From: Lentisphaerota bacterium
GTDB lineage: Bacteria; Verrucomicrobiota; Lentisphaeria; Victivallales; Victivallaceae
Direction of reading: 5' to 3'
Assembly: GCA_015061815.1 (NCBI GenBank)
Contig: SUVW01000001.1
Location: 186,001-250,000 of the forward strand
DNA: 64,000 nt
Position numbers and translations under genes: made by a program. Within the stretch, counting starts at the first letter, position 1. Each line of letters begins with the position of its first letter. Shown here one piece after another: positions 8,407 to 16,946 of this stretch. The notes beneath the pieces are model-generated. The model did no database searches. It worked only from the letters and a program-made list of their open reading frames with translations, and was not told where the DNA came from.

Positions 8407-9726
8407 TCAGTCAAAATCTTTGACTTTTTCCACAGAAATCATCACTCCCGGCTCTCCCGGGACGACCAAACAGGCTCCCGAATGGCAGATCCCCGGCAGA
8501 AAAACCGCTTCGCCGCCGGGGATCCTCACCACCGGACTGACCGGATATGACGGTACGCCTCTTTTTATACGCAACTCTTTTATTTTTACCGGATTTTTCC
8601 GGCCGAAAGGAATCATTTTTTCTCCGGCAGACGGGACACCGATCTCCAGCACTTCCGGGAGCATTCCGGCATGGAAACAGGCTGAAAAAAGCCGGATATC
8701 TTCCGGCAGACGGCCGATATTTTCCACCCGGAATTGCCACATCCCCCACCGGATGACCGGTTCTTTTTTCCACTCCCAGCGGATATTTGCCGCGACCTCA
8801 CGGCACGGAAAAATTTTCCCGCCGGACAAGTGCAATTTCCGTTTCCCGTCCAGCACACAAATGCCGCTTTTATCCATAATGACCATATCTTCAAAACGTT
8901 CCACTGCATTTTGAGTCAGCGGCAGATCATAATTGAACAACTCTTCACAAAGCATACGCAGCATACGCACAACCATTGCCCGTTCCTGCTTTTTCCAGAA
9001 ATCCACCCGGAACCTTTCCGGAGAATCCTCATAAAGTTTCCGGGCCATTGCATCCAGACAAACAGCATCATGCTTCAAATTTTCCAGAGTGGTTTTCACG
9101 GCCTTTTTCCCTCCGGGGAAAAGACGGTAAATTTCCGGAAGTATCTTATTTCTCAAGACATTGCGGCGGTAATCACAACTCAAATTACTGGAATCGACCG
9201 CCCATGCTCCGATCCCCTGTTCCCGCAGGAATTCTTCTATCTCATCCCGGGAATATATCAGCAGCGGCCGGAAGAATTTCACCTGATCCACCGTTGAAAT
9301 CAACTCCATACCGGTCAATCCGGAAACATTACTTCCCCGCCCGATGCGCAGAAACATATTTTCGATATCATCATCAAGATGATGCCCGGTTATCACCACA
9401 GCTTTTTCACAACCGCCGCACAGCTCTTTCCACTTTTCCAGCCGCGCCCGTCTGGCCCTGGCTTCCAGATTGCTTCCCGGAGCGATATCAAGGTCTATTT
9501 TCCGGAATTTTACTCCAAGCTGTCCGGCAAAAATTTCAGCATTTTCCGCTTCTTTATCCGACTCGGATCCCCGCAGATGGTGATTAAAATGGATCGCAGT
9601 CAACTCAAAACCGTACTTTTCCGCCCCCTGTTTGGCCAGCAGCAGCAGCGCAGTGGAATCCGCCCCGCCGGAAAATCCGGCAAAGAGCTGAAAACCACGA
9701 AAGGCAGAAAAAATTGAATAATCCAT
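8407..9726 (-). CDS. tilS: tRNA(Ile)-lysidine synthase
   Basis: A 439-residue enzyme that attaches lysine to C34 of the AUA-reading tRNA-Ile. The PP-loop ATP-binding motif is FAGFSGGADSTALLLL near residue 20. AIHFNHHLRGSESDKEA and VVITGHHLDDDIENMFLRI are further TilS hallmarks, and the C-terminal part matches the TilS substrate-binding domains in length. I set the start at the ATG at 9726, which has GGAG at eight bases; another ATG two codons earlier is too close to that site, and the longer open frame has no such site. Divergent from rdgB. Confidence 0.92.
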   Translation of the reverse strand: MDYSIFSAFRGFQLFAGFSGGADSTALLLLAKQGAEKYGFELTAIHFNHHLRGSESDKEAENAEIFAGQLGVKFRKIDLDIAPGSNLEARARRARLEKWKELCGGCEKAVVITGHHLDDDIENMFLRIGRGSNVSGLTGMELISTVDQVKFFRPLLIYSRDEIEEFLREQGIGAWAVDSSNLSCDYRRNVLRNKILPEIYRLFPGGKKAVKTTLENLKHDAVCLDAMARKLYEDSPERFRVDFWKKQERAMVVRMLRMLCEELFNYDLPLTQNAVERFEDMVIMDKSGICVLDGKRKLHLSGGKIFPCREVAANIRWEWKKEPVIRWGMWQFRVENIGRLPEDIRLFSACFHAGMLPEVLEIGVPSAGEKMIPFGRKNPVKIKELRIKRGVPSYPVSPVVRIPGGEAVFLPGICHSGACLVVPGEPGVMISVEKVKDFD

Positions 9727-9832
9727 TTGCATTTCTCCATTATATGCTTTATAATATAGCGTTGCCGCGCCGTTATGCAATATTTCCCGGCGCATAATAT
9801 GAAAATTTTTAAAAATTTCGGAGAAAAAAGTC
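9727..9832. promoter_or_regulatory. Divergent promoter region between tilS and rdgB
   Basis: These 106 bases separate two divergent genes. On the minus strand a TATATTAT box lies about 20 bases before the tilS start. On the plus strand TTATGC and TAATAT, 16 bases apart, precede rdgB, and a GCGCCG/CGGCGC inverted repeat lies across that spacer. No known operator is recognised. Confidence 0.45.
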
Positions 9833-10432
9833 ATGCCATATATCGTCGCTGCCACCGGCAATCAGCATAAACTTGCCGAATACGCCCAATTACTGGACGG
9901 TCAGAATATCGAATTGAAATCCCTCAATGACTATCCCGGATATCCCGAACCGGAAGAAAATGGAAAATCCTTCAAAGAAAATGCCGAAATCAAAGCTCTG
10001 GCTGCCTGCAAATATTGCGATGTCCCGGCCTTTGCCGATGATTCCGGTCTGGAAGTGGAAGCTCTGGACGGCCGTCCGGGTATCCACTCATCACGTTACG
10101 CCGATACCGATACAGAGCGCATTGCCAAACTGCTCAAGGAACTTGAGGGCAAAGAGAACCGCCGGGCCAGATTTGTCTGTGTCATCGCCATTGCCGCCAA
10201 CGGCGAAGTGATCGAAACTTTTGAGGGCGAAGTCAAAGGAACGATCCTCACTGCTCCGCGAGGTGAAAACGGCTTCGGTTACGATCCGGTCTTTCAGCCG
10301 GATGGTTTCGACAAAAGTTTTGCCGAGTTGACCCAGGAGGAAAAAAACCGCATCAGCCACCGGGCCAATGCTTACGCCAAAGCTCTGGAATTCGTTGAAG
10401 ATGAGATGTCGATACTTGATGATGAGTTCTGA
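9833..10432 (+). CDS. rdgB: XTP/dITP pyrophosphatase (RdgB/HAM1 family)
   Basis: A 199-residue enzyme that hydrolyses non-canonical purine triphosphates to monophosphates and so cleans the nucleotide pool. The start YIVAATGNQHKLAEY matches the family's substrate loop; PAFADDSGLEVEALDGRPGIHSSRYA and GENGFGYDPVFQPDG are the classic signatures. Length is normal. GGAG stands nine bases before the ATG. Three bases separate it from the RluA-type gene, so the two are likely co-transcribed. Confidence 0.95.
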   Translation: MPYIVAATGNQHKLAEYAQLLDGQNIELKSLNDYPGYPEPEENGKSFKENAEIKALAACKYCDVPAFADDSGLEVEALDGRPGIHSSRYADTDTERIAKLLKELEGKENRRARFVCVIAIAANGEVIETFEGEVKGTILTAPRGENGFGYDPVFQPDGFDKSFAELTQEEKNRISHRANAYAKALEFVEDEMSILDDEF

Positions 10433-10435
10433 ACC

Positions 10436-11386
10436 ATGACGGATCTTTCACGGCGGATCATCCGCACCGCAGTCGACTGGAGCGCAGTAAATCTGTGTCT
10501 GGCCGACTACCTTGCCGGACGCTTCACCTACCGGACACGCGAAGAGTGGGTGGCGCGCATCATTTCCGGAGAGATAACCGTCAATGAGCAGATCGTTCCA
10601 CCGGAAAAGGTCCTCGAACTGCATGACCGTATCGAATACCGTCCGCAGGATATCATCGAACCGGAAGCTGATTTGAATCATCAGGTGCTTTTTGAAGATG
10701 ATCATCTCATGGTCATTGCCAAATCCGGCAATCTGTGTATGCATCCGGCCGGACCTTTTTTCAAGCATACCCTGTGGCATCTGCTCTGTTCCAAATACGG
10801 CAGCATCCATTTTGTCAACCGCCTTGACCGGGAAACCAGCGGTCTGCTCATCGCCGTCAAAGACCCGAAACTGGCCAAAGCAGTTTCGCACAATATCAGG
10901 GAAAAAAGTTACCGGGTGATCGTTCACGGAAATTTTCCGGAAACGGCCGTTGCCGACGGCTTTCTGATAAATGCGAACTCCGTGATCCGCAAAAAACGCC
11001 GATTCGTGTCACAAATGCCGGAAAATCCCCCTTTTGAAAGTGCAAAAACAACTTTTAAACGGTTGGCTTATGCCAACAGCATGTCGCTTTTGGAAGCCAC
11101 ACTTTTCACCGGCAGGATGCATCAGATACGGGCAACTGTGCATTCGCTTGGATATCCGGTCGCCGGTGACAAACTTTACGGGGTGGATGAAAACTTTTAT
11201 CTGAAACAGCGTGCCGGAGAATTAACGGATCAGGATATGGAAAAATTGCTTATCCCGCGTCAGGCCCTTCATTCAGCGGTATTGCGTTTCACCCATCCGG
11301 TGACCGGCAAAGAACTGCATTTCGACCTGGATCTGCCCGAAGATATGAAAAAAATAATTTATTTTCAAAGGCAGCTGCAAAAATAA
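10436..11386 (+). CDS. RluA family pseudouridine synthase
   Basis: A 316-residue RNA pseudouridine synthase. An S4-like RNA-binding segment (EEWVARIISGEITVNEQIV) occupies roughly residues 35-80. The catalytic motif HFVNRLDRETSGLLI near 125 carries the essential aspartate, and LFTGRMHQIRATVHSLGYPVAGDKLYG is the other RluA signature. The target (23S rRNA or tRNA) cannot be read from the sequence. It follows rdgB by three bases, and a short AT-rich gap precedes the next gene. Confidence 0.9.
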   Translation: MTDLSRRIIRTAVDWSAVNLCLADYLAGRFTYRTREEWVARIISGEITVNEQIVPPEKVLELHDRIEYRPQDIIEPEADLNHQVLFEDDHLMVIAKSGNLCMHPAGPFFKHTLWHLLCSKYGSIHFVNRLDRETSGLLIAVKDPKLAKAVSHNIREKSYRVIVHGNFPETAVADGFLINANSVIRKKRRFVSQMPENPPFESAKTTFKRLAYANSMSLLEATLFTGRMHQIRATVHSLGYPVAGDKLYGVDENFYLKQRAGELTDQDMEKLLIPRQALHSAVLRFTHPVTGKELHFDLDLPEDMKKIIYFQRQLQK

Positions 11387-11408
11387 TTTAAAAATAAGGA
11401 ATTTGACA

Positions 11409-11669
11409 ATGAGCGAATATGATGAAAAACTGCCGGCAGAACTGCAGGCGAAACTGGACGAAGTGGAACTGATTGCCGAAGAGGAAGAAAAAAAATTACC
11501 CCGTTTCGATAAAGACCGGGCCATTCCGGTCGGAGCAATTTGTTTCGGTCTGGCCTTTACTCTGGGCATCGGATTACGTTCCGGGGTGTTGGTATCTCTG
11601 GGATTCGGAGTGCTGGTCGGTCTGGCAGGATTCATTACCGCCGGAGTGCAGAAACCCCGGAAAAAATGA
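11409..11669 (+). CDS. Small membrane protein, unknown function
   Basis: An 86-residue protein I do not recognise. The first 40 residues are acidic and likely helical (LDEVELIAEEEEKKLPRFD), followed by two hydrophobic stretches (AIPVGAICFGLAFTLGIGL and VLVSLGFGVLVGLAGFITA) that would form a membrane hairpin, and a short basic tail. The ATG at 11409 has AAGGA about nine bases upstream. Its stop overlaps the ATG of the C39-like gene (ATGA), and that gene overlaps the helicase gene in the same way, so the three are probably translated together. Confidence 0.7.
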   Translation: MSEYDEKLPAELQAKLDEVELIAEEEEKKLPRFDKDRAIPVGAICFGLAFTLGIGLRSGVLVSLGFGVLVGLAGFITAGVQKPRKK

Positions 11670-12811
11670 TGATGCGCAAGTATCTGACAGCGGCAGCAGC
11701 GGTACTTTTTATTCTGACATCAGCTGGAGCTGAACTGCCGGTGGAAAAGGTCAATGCCATCCTCGGCATACCGCTCTTTCCGGCCCGGAACAATTGGCTG
11801 TATTCTGATTTCCGGAAACGTACCAAACTGCGGCTTTCCGGAAACGGCGACCGGTATTACTGTTTTTACCGTAAAAATATCGCCGGGGCCCAAGCCAAAG
11901 AGATACATATCAAAACCGGCGGCTCCCCCAGTCGGATAACATTGATATCCATAACTTTTGCCACCCGGGGCGATGACCGTCTGGCGGCGGCAAAAGTAAC
12001 CGGTTCCAGCCGGGTCATCTCTAAAAATCTCAATTCACTGTTCGGCAAAAGCCGCCGGATGACCCCGGATTTCTCCCCCGTCAGGATAAAGATGGACACG
12101 TGGAAATACCGGGATGCGGAAATTTTTCTGGAGGTGGATAAAGGTGAATTCACCATGCTGCATATCCGGATACCGCTTCAGGAGCAGCCGGAAAAATCCG
12201 TAAAAAAACGGGACTTCTCCGAAAATCTGGAAAAAAATGACTTCGGCGATGTTTACATAAAAAATATCCCGATGGTCGATCAGGGCGGCAAAGAATACTG
12301 TACCCCGGCGACCTTTTCCCGGGTATTCCTTTACTACGGCATAAATCTGGATATGCATCATCTTGCCAAACGGGGAGATTCCGATCCGAAAAACGGAACC
12401 AGTATTTCTGAAATAACCCGAAGTATCAGATCCATCCGGAAAAAATCCGGATTGGAGATAATGAAGTTCTCTGATATTTCAATAAATGATATCAACGGTC
12501 ACATCGACAGAGGACATCCGGTATTCTGGCTGATGTTCTCCACCGGGGAGCTGGAGGAATTATACGACTTCAGCCGGAAGAACCGCCGTCTGGCAAAGAC
12601 TCCCGAAAGTTGGAAGCGGACTCTGAAAAAAGTATCCGTCCCGCACCGCACCACCCGCAGTCATATCTGCCTCATTATCGGTTACAACAAAGAAACTGAC
12701 GAGATCGCAGTATCCAATTCATGGGGCAAAGCACACATTGCCCCGATTTGGATACCGGTCAAAGCGGCCAAAAAAGTATCTCAAAATATGCTGTTTGTCC
12801 TGCGACCATGA
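11666..12811 (+). CDS. Exported C39-like (papain-fold) peptidase-related protein
   Basis: A 381-residue protein with a signal peptide (MRKYLTAAAAVLFILTSAGA). The C-terminal half reads IPMVDQGGKEYCTPATFSRVFLYYG, a typical C39-like cysteine site, and later HICLIIGYNKETDEIAVSNSWG, which would supply the histidine and the asparagine/aspartate. Residues 20-190 are unassigned. Three consecutive in-frame ATGs occur at 11666, 11669 and 11672; the first overlaps the upstream stop. Its 3' end overlaps the XPB helicase start by four bases. The function is unknown; peptidase activity is inferred from the fold only. Confidence 0.65.
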   Translation: MMMRKYLTAAAAVLFILTSAGAELPVEKVNAILGIPLFPARNNWLYSDFRKRTKLRLSGNGDRYYCFYRKNIAGAQAKEIHIKTGGSPSRITLISITFATRGDDRLAAAKVTGSSRVISKNLNSLFGKSRRMTPDFSPVRIKMDTWKYRDAEIFLEVDKGEFTMLHIRIPLQEQPEKSVKKRDFSENLEKNDFGDVYIKNIPMVDQGGKEYCTPATFSRVFLYYGINLDMHHLAKRGDSDPKNGTSISEITRSIRSIRKKSGLEIMKFSDISINDINGHIDRGHPVFWLMFSTGELEELYDFSRKNRRLAKTPESWKRTLKKVSVPHRTTRSHICLIIGYNKETDEIAVSNSWGKAHIAPIWIPVKAAKKVSQNMLFVLRP

Positions 12812-14184
12812 TAAATATAGATTTTGATGCCGGTACTCTCAATATTTCCGGGGTGGACATTCTGCCGCCGGAAATAATTCAATTTGCCGGTTTTGACGTC
12901 CGCAGTAAAACTTTCCGGGCCAAAGCATCCGATTACGCCCGGATCATTCTGGCTTTGCGCAAAGCCGGGATCCCCTTTGCTGACCGGGCGCGCAAATATG
13001 AATTGCTCCCTGACCTCGCGCTGAAAGAACAGCTGACTACCCGCCCCCATCAGGCCCGGGCGTTGACCGCGTGGAAACAGGCTGACTGCCGGGCGGTGGT
13101 ATCTTTGCCCACCGGGGCGGGAAAAACCTTTCTGGCCATCATGGCCATCGCTTATTTGAAGCGGCCGGCACTGATTCTGGTCCCGACGATAGACCTGCTC
13201 ACCCAGTGGTGCGCGACCATTGAAAGGTTTTTCAATATTCCCTGCGGTATGCTTGGCGGCGGCAGCCGGAATATACAAAAAATCACGGTAAGCACCTATG
13301 ATTCAGCTCTGCTCCACATGGAATTCATCGGCAGCCGCTTCGCTTTGCTGATCGCCGATGAGTGTCACCATCTGCCCTCTCCGGAAAACCGCCTCTGCGC
13401 AGCAATGGCTATCGCCCCGTTCCGTCTGGGATTGACTGCAACCCCGGAATTGCCGGAAGAGTACTCCTCTGTACTGCAGGAGATGATGGGGGATATTTGC
13501 TGCAACATCAGTATCCGGGAACTTGCCGGAAAAGTTTTAAGTGCCTATCAGGTCCGGCAGCTGCGGGTGGAATTATCCGGAGAAGAAGCTGCCGCCTATC
13601 AGCACAACCGGATGATCTACACCTCATTCCTCCGCCGGGCAGCTATTGATTTTCAGCGGAAAGATGCATGGAGTTCTTTTCTCATCGCCTGCGCACGGCT
13701 GCCGGGAGGCAAAGAGGCTTTGCATGCTTTTTTCACCCAGCGTCACATTGCACGGGCAGGGAAAGCCAAACTGGAAATGATAGCCGGGATATTGCGCCGT
13801 CACGCCGGAGAAAGGGTTATCATTTTTACTGCTGACAACGATGCTGCTTACACTATCGGACGCAAATTTCTGCTGCCGGTGCTGACACATCACACCAAAG
13901 CCGCCGAAAGAAAAGAATTCCTCGACCTTTTCCGGCAGGGAAAATATCCGGTGCTGGTCACCAGCAAAGTTCTCAATGAGGGAGTCGATGTGCCGCAGGC
14001 TTCAGTCGGCATCATCGTTTCCGGCAGCGGCAGTGTCCGGGAGCATGTCCAGCGGCTCGGCCGCATCCTCCGCCATGCTCCGGATAAACCGCAGGCGATC
14101 CTTTATGAATTGATCAGTGCCAACACCTCCGAAGAATCCATCAGTGCCAGGCGGCGTGAACATGATGCCTATCAAAAAAGGTGA
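12808..14184 (+). CDS. XPB/SSL2-type superfamily 2 DNA helicase
   Basis: A 458-residue helicase. The N-terminal 80 residues (FDVRSKTFRAKASDYARIILALRKAGIPF) resemble the damage-recognition domain of archaeal XPB, followed by RPHQARALTAW. Motifs: I PTGAGKT at 101-107, II DECHH at 184-188, III TATP near 211, and VI QRLGRILRH near 415-423. XPB-type enzymes unwind DNA in repair. The ATG overlaps the preceding stop (ATGA). A DUF790/Bax1-like nuclease gene lies 590 bases downstream, the known partner type of archaeal XPB, with one small gene and a promoter between them. Confidence 0.85.
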   Translation: MINIDFDAGTLNISGVDILPPEIIQFAGFDVRSKTFRAKASDYARIILALRKAGIPFADRARKYELLPDLALKEQLTTRPHQARALTAWKQADCRAVVSLPTGAGKTFLAIMAIAYLKRPALILVPTIDLLTQWCATIERFFNIPCGMLGGGSRNIQKITVSTYDSALLHMEFIGSRFALLIADECHHLPSPENRLCAAMAIAPFRLGLTATPELPEEYSSVLQEMMGDICCNISIRELAGKVLSAYQVRQLRVELSGEEAAAYQHNRMIYTSFLRRAAIDFQRKDAWSSFLIACARLPGGKEALHAFFTQRHIARAGKAKLEMIAGILRRHAGERVIIFTADNDAAYTIGRKFLLPVLTHHTKAAERKEFLDLFRQGKYPVLVTSKVLNEGVDVPQASVGIIVSGSGSVREHVQRLGRILRHAPDKPQAILYELISANTSEESISARRREHDAYQKR

Positions 14185-14213
14185 CCGCCGGATGATGGAA
14201 TCTTATTGTACAG

Positions 14214-14242
14214 TTGACAAATCGTGATCTTTGTGATATATT
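14214..14242 (+). promoter_or_regulatory. Promoter before the 146-aa exported protein and the DUF790 gene
   Basis: TTGACA and TATATT are separated by exactly 17 bases, about 70 bases upstream of the ATG at 14312. A TGATA..TATCA inverted repeat overlaps the -10 box. The stretch is strikingly similar to the minus-strand promoter at 19870-19898. Confidence 0.75.
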
Positions 14243-14311
14243 TTTATCATTGCAGTGAACGCCGCTGACGGTTTCTGTGTACAAGACAAGTAATTTCAGG
14301 GAATTTTGATC

Positions 14312-14752
14312 ATGGTAAAACATCTTTTGTTCCTTCTGCTCTTTTCAATTGCCGCCGATTGCTGTGCGGATTACATCCTCCCCGGCATCAACCTCGGTCT
14401 GCGGGCTACCCAAATGTTTCTCAACGAGAGCAAAGCCCGGAAAAAAGAGGAGCGCGAAGCGGAACTCCACCGCGCAAAAAAAGAAAAAGAACTTCTGGAA
14501 CAATCCGGCTTGAAACCGCTTGCCTCGATTCTCCGCTTCCGCTACCGGATAAAACTTCAGGATGTGGAAGCTCATCCGGAATTCTGGCAATATGCGGAAA
14601 AGATTCAATTTCCCAAAGGCACCGGGGCCGATGTGACCATTATGAAAAGTATCGGAAAAAAAGATTTCGATAATGCCGCCGCCGCCATCAATGCCGTTGT
14701 TGTAAAAATGAAGCAGGATAAAAAATGGCCGCTGAAAAAAAGTGAAAAATAA
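14312..14752 (+). CDS. Small exported protein, unknown function
   Basis: A 146-residue protein with a signal peptide (VKHLLFLLLFSIAADCCA) and a strongly charged helical stretch rich in lysine and glutamate (ESKARKKEEREAELHRAKKEKELLEQ shortened here to its character), likely a short coiled coil, around residues 40-65. The rest is unassigned. No family recognised. It has its own strong promoter, and the DUF790 gene starts 23 bases after its stop, so the two are likely co-transcribed. AGGGA lies about nine bases before the ATG. Confidence 0.65.
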   Translation: MVKHLLFLLLFSIAADCCADYILPGINLGLRATQMFLNESKARKKEEREAELHRAKKEKELLEQSGLKPLASILRFRYRIKLQDVEAHPEFWQYAEKIQFPKGTGADVTIMKSIGKKDFDNAAAAINAVVVKMKQDKKWPLKKSEK

Positions 14753-14775
14753 CGGTTCACCCGATTGTTCTCCGC

Positions 14776-15993
14776 ATGTTGAAAAGTGACCAGCTGCTCT
14801 ACCGGATAAATCATCCGTATATCAAACCCCGGTTCATCGACCGGCAGTCAGCTTTCCTGCTGGACAGTGCCGGAGAATTGCTCAATATCTACTCCGGCGC
14901 AATGGATTCCGGAATGACCAGAATGGAACTGGAAGAGATCACCGCCTCGATCATCCGGAAAAGTCCGTCAGTAAAAGTCACCGCCGGATTGAATAAACTG
15001 CTCTTTGACCGATGCGAATTTTCTACTGCGGCAGACACAGATTACCCGGCTTTGCGTAAAAAAATTTTCCTTAATTCCGCCCGGGCACTGACTTCCGGAA
15101 ATTTTCCGGCAGGTAACATGCCGCTGCCGGATGATATCGCACCGGATACCGATATTTACGGTGATCTGCCGGACTTTGAAAAACTGATTTCATTCCGCCG
15201 GATATCATCGGCTGAATTGCTCGACCGTTACAATCTTGCCCAGGCTCAAGGATTGCTGTTTTATGCAAAATCCATCACTTTACTGATTCGCGATCCGGAT
15301 AATTCACAACTTCGCAAGTTATTGAAATCCATAAAATTTTTCCGGCTGCTGGCAAATTTTTCCATGCTGCAGAAAAATTTACTGCAAATCGAAATATCCG
15401 GCCCCTGCTCAATTTTCGGCCCGACTGCCAAATACGCTCTGCAGCTGGCCAACTTCTTTCCGGCGGTCGTATCCCTGCCCGACTGGAAACTTTCGGCGCA
15501 GATAAAAATCAAAGACCGGGAATTGCTCTGTCATCTTTCCCGCAAAGATAACCTTGTTTCTCATTACCGGAGTCTGGCATCATATATCCCGGAAGAAATA
15601 AAAATGTTTCACCGGGATTTCGCAGAAAAACAATCCCTCTGGAAGATCGTCGGCAACACCCCGTTCATTGATGCCGGAAATCAGCAATTGATCTTCCCTG
15701 ACCTCTCTTTTGCCGCAAAAAACGATTGCCCGGTCTTTCATCTGGAACTTTTTCACCGCTGGCACGCCTCACAGCTTGAATCCCGCATAGAATTGCTGGC
15801 CAAACGTCCGGAACTGCCGCTGATGCTGGGCATCGACCGCGCTCTGGTCAAAAATGATGAGCAGTTTGATTCTCTCTTTGTCAACTGCCCGGAAGTCAAA
15901 GACAGATGCTGGCTTTTCCGCGACTTCCCCGGAATCAGCAACACTTTGAAAGCTCTGGAAAAACTCCGGAATCTTTTACATCACCGCCAATGA
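14776..15993 (+). CDS. DUF790 family (Bax1-like) nuclease
   Basis: A 405-residue protein matching DUF790, the family of archaeal Bax1, a structure-specific nuclease that partners XPB. Signals are the start MLKSDQLLYRINHPYIKPRFI, then KLLFDRCEF near residue 75, ELLDRYNLAQAQGLLFYAKSI near 155 and LLKSIKFFRLL near 180. The C-terminal IFPDLSF..HLELFHRW segment resembles a PD-(D/E)xK-like core. Location near an XPB-type helicase supports a joint unwinding and cutting role. Its last 18 bases overlap the convergent transporter gene. Family assignment is from memory of motif order; activity is inferred. Confidence 0.75.
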   Translation: MLKSDQLLYRINHPYIKPRFIDRQSAFLLDSAGELLNIYSGAMDSGMTRMELEEITASIIRKSPSVKVTAGLNKLLFDRCEFSTAADTDYPALRKKIFLNSARALTSGNFPAGNMPLPDDIAPDTDIYGDLPDFEKLISFRRISSAELLDRYNLAQAQGLLFYAKSITLLIRDPDNSQLRKLLKSIKFFRLLANFSMLQKNLLQIEISGPCSIFGPTAKYALQLANFFPAVVSLPDWKLSAQIKIKDRELLCHLSRKDNLVSHYRSLASYIPEEIKMFHRDFAEKQSLWKIVGNTPFIDAGNQQLIFPDLSFAAKNDCPVFHLELFHRWHASQLESRIELLAKRPELPLMLGIDRALVKNDEQFDSLFVNCPEVKDRCWLFRDFPGISNTLKALEKLRNLLHHRQ

Positions 15994-16875
15994 ATAAAGC
16001 GTTATCGCCCCCAGCATCATCAACGCCGCCGCCACCCGCCGCATCCATAAAGATAACGGTATCTGCGAATCCAATGCTCCCAAACCGAAGCGGGGCAGAA
16101 GCATGCCGGCAAACACCGAAAAAATCCCCCGGGTGGCCAGAATCACATTCCCGAATACCGGAAGCAGCGTGGCAAAACAACCGAATAACAGCACCTGTGA
16201 ACCCAACCACAACACCGCATACGGCATCGCTTTTTGCAACTGTTTGCGATCCGGTTTAAAGTAAAACAACAAAGGCATACTCAACATACCCAGCATCACA
16301 TACATCGGAGGAACCGTAAGAAACGCACTGTAAAACCGCCCGAATCCCGTCGCTTCACGCAACTGTATCACCAATCCGGTTTCCAGCACATCCACCGTCG
16401 AATAGCAGCACAATGTCACCGACAGCAGCAGCCACCCTTTCCATGAACTGCGCACAGCACCTGCCCAGTTAAAAAGCAGTGCTGCCGCTGCCGCCAGCAA
16501 TACGGCCGTCAGCTGAAATACATTCAGTTCCCCGCCGGTCAATACAAATACTCCGGAAAGAACTATTATTTTCAACCCGAGCAAAGAGGATAATCTGCTG
16601 GCTTCAAAAAAGCGCAATGCCGTAAAAAATGCTCCCTGCCCGACAAGAAAACATATACAGCTCAACAACATCTGCCCGAAAAAGTGCAGCGGATCATCAA
16701 TTGCTCCAAAAGGGAACCACCACAGCAGCGGCAAACTTATCAACTGCATAAGCAGTGTCGCCATCACCAGCAGCCGCAGCGGACTTTTATAACTGTTCAA
16801 AAAACCGGCACTGAAAAGATAACCGGCTGAATTCAATATCGCCGCTGAAAAACCGCATATTATCCCGAAAACCAT
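15976..16875 (-). CDS. EamA/DMT-type transporter
   Basis: A 299-residue inner-membrane protein with about ten hydrophobic segments in two similar halves, the layout of drug/metabolite exporters. It begins MVFGIICGFSAAILNSAGYLFS; the second half begins around SSWKGWLLLSVTLCCYSTVDV. No substrate can be assigned. It converges with and overlaps the DUF790 gene by 18 bases. A second, more typical EamA gene lies 71 bases upstream on the same strand, so they may be expressed together. Confidence 0.75.
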   Translation of the reverse strand: MVFGIICGFSAAILNSAGYLFSAGFLNSYKSPLRLLVMATLLMQLISLPLLWWFPFGAIDDPLHFFGQMLLSCICFLVGQGAFFTALRFFEASRLSSLLGLKIIVLSGVFVLTGGELNVFQLTAVLLAAAAALLFNWAGAVRSSWKGWLLLSVTLCCYSTVDVLETGLVIQLREATGFGRFYSAFLTVPPMYVMLGMLSMPLLFYFKPDRKQLQKAMPYAVLWLGSQVLLFGCFATLLPVFGNVILATRGIFSVFAGMLLPRFGLGALDSQIPLSLWMRRVAAALMMLGAITLYSLAVM

Positions 16876-16946
16876 ACTGCCTCCTCACCCCCCGGGGAAA
16901 TGTAAATTCCACATAATATAGCATCCGGAAATATTTTTTCAAGTCC

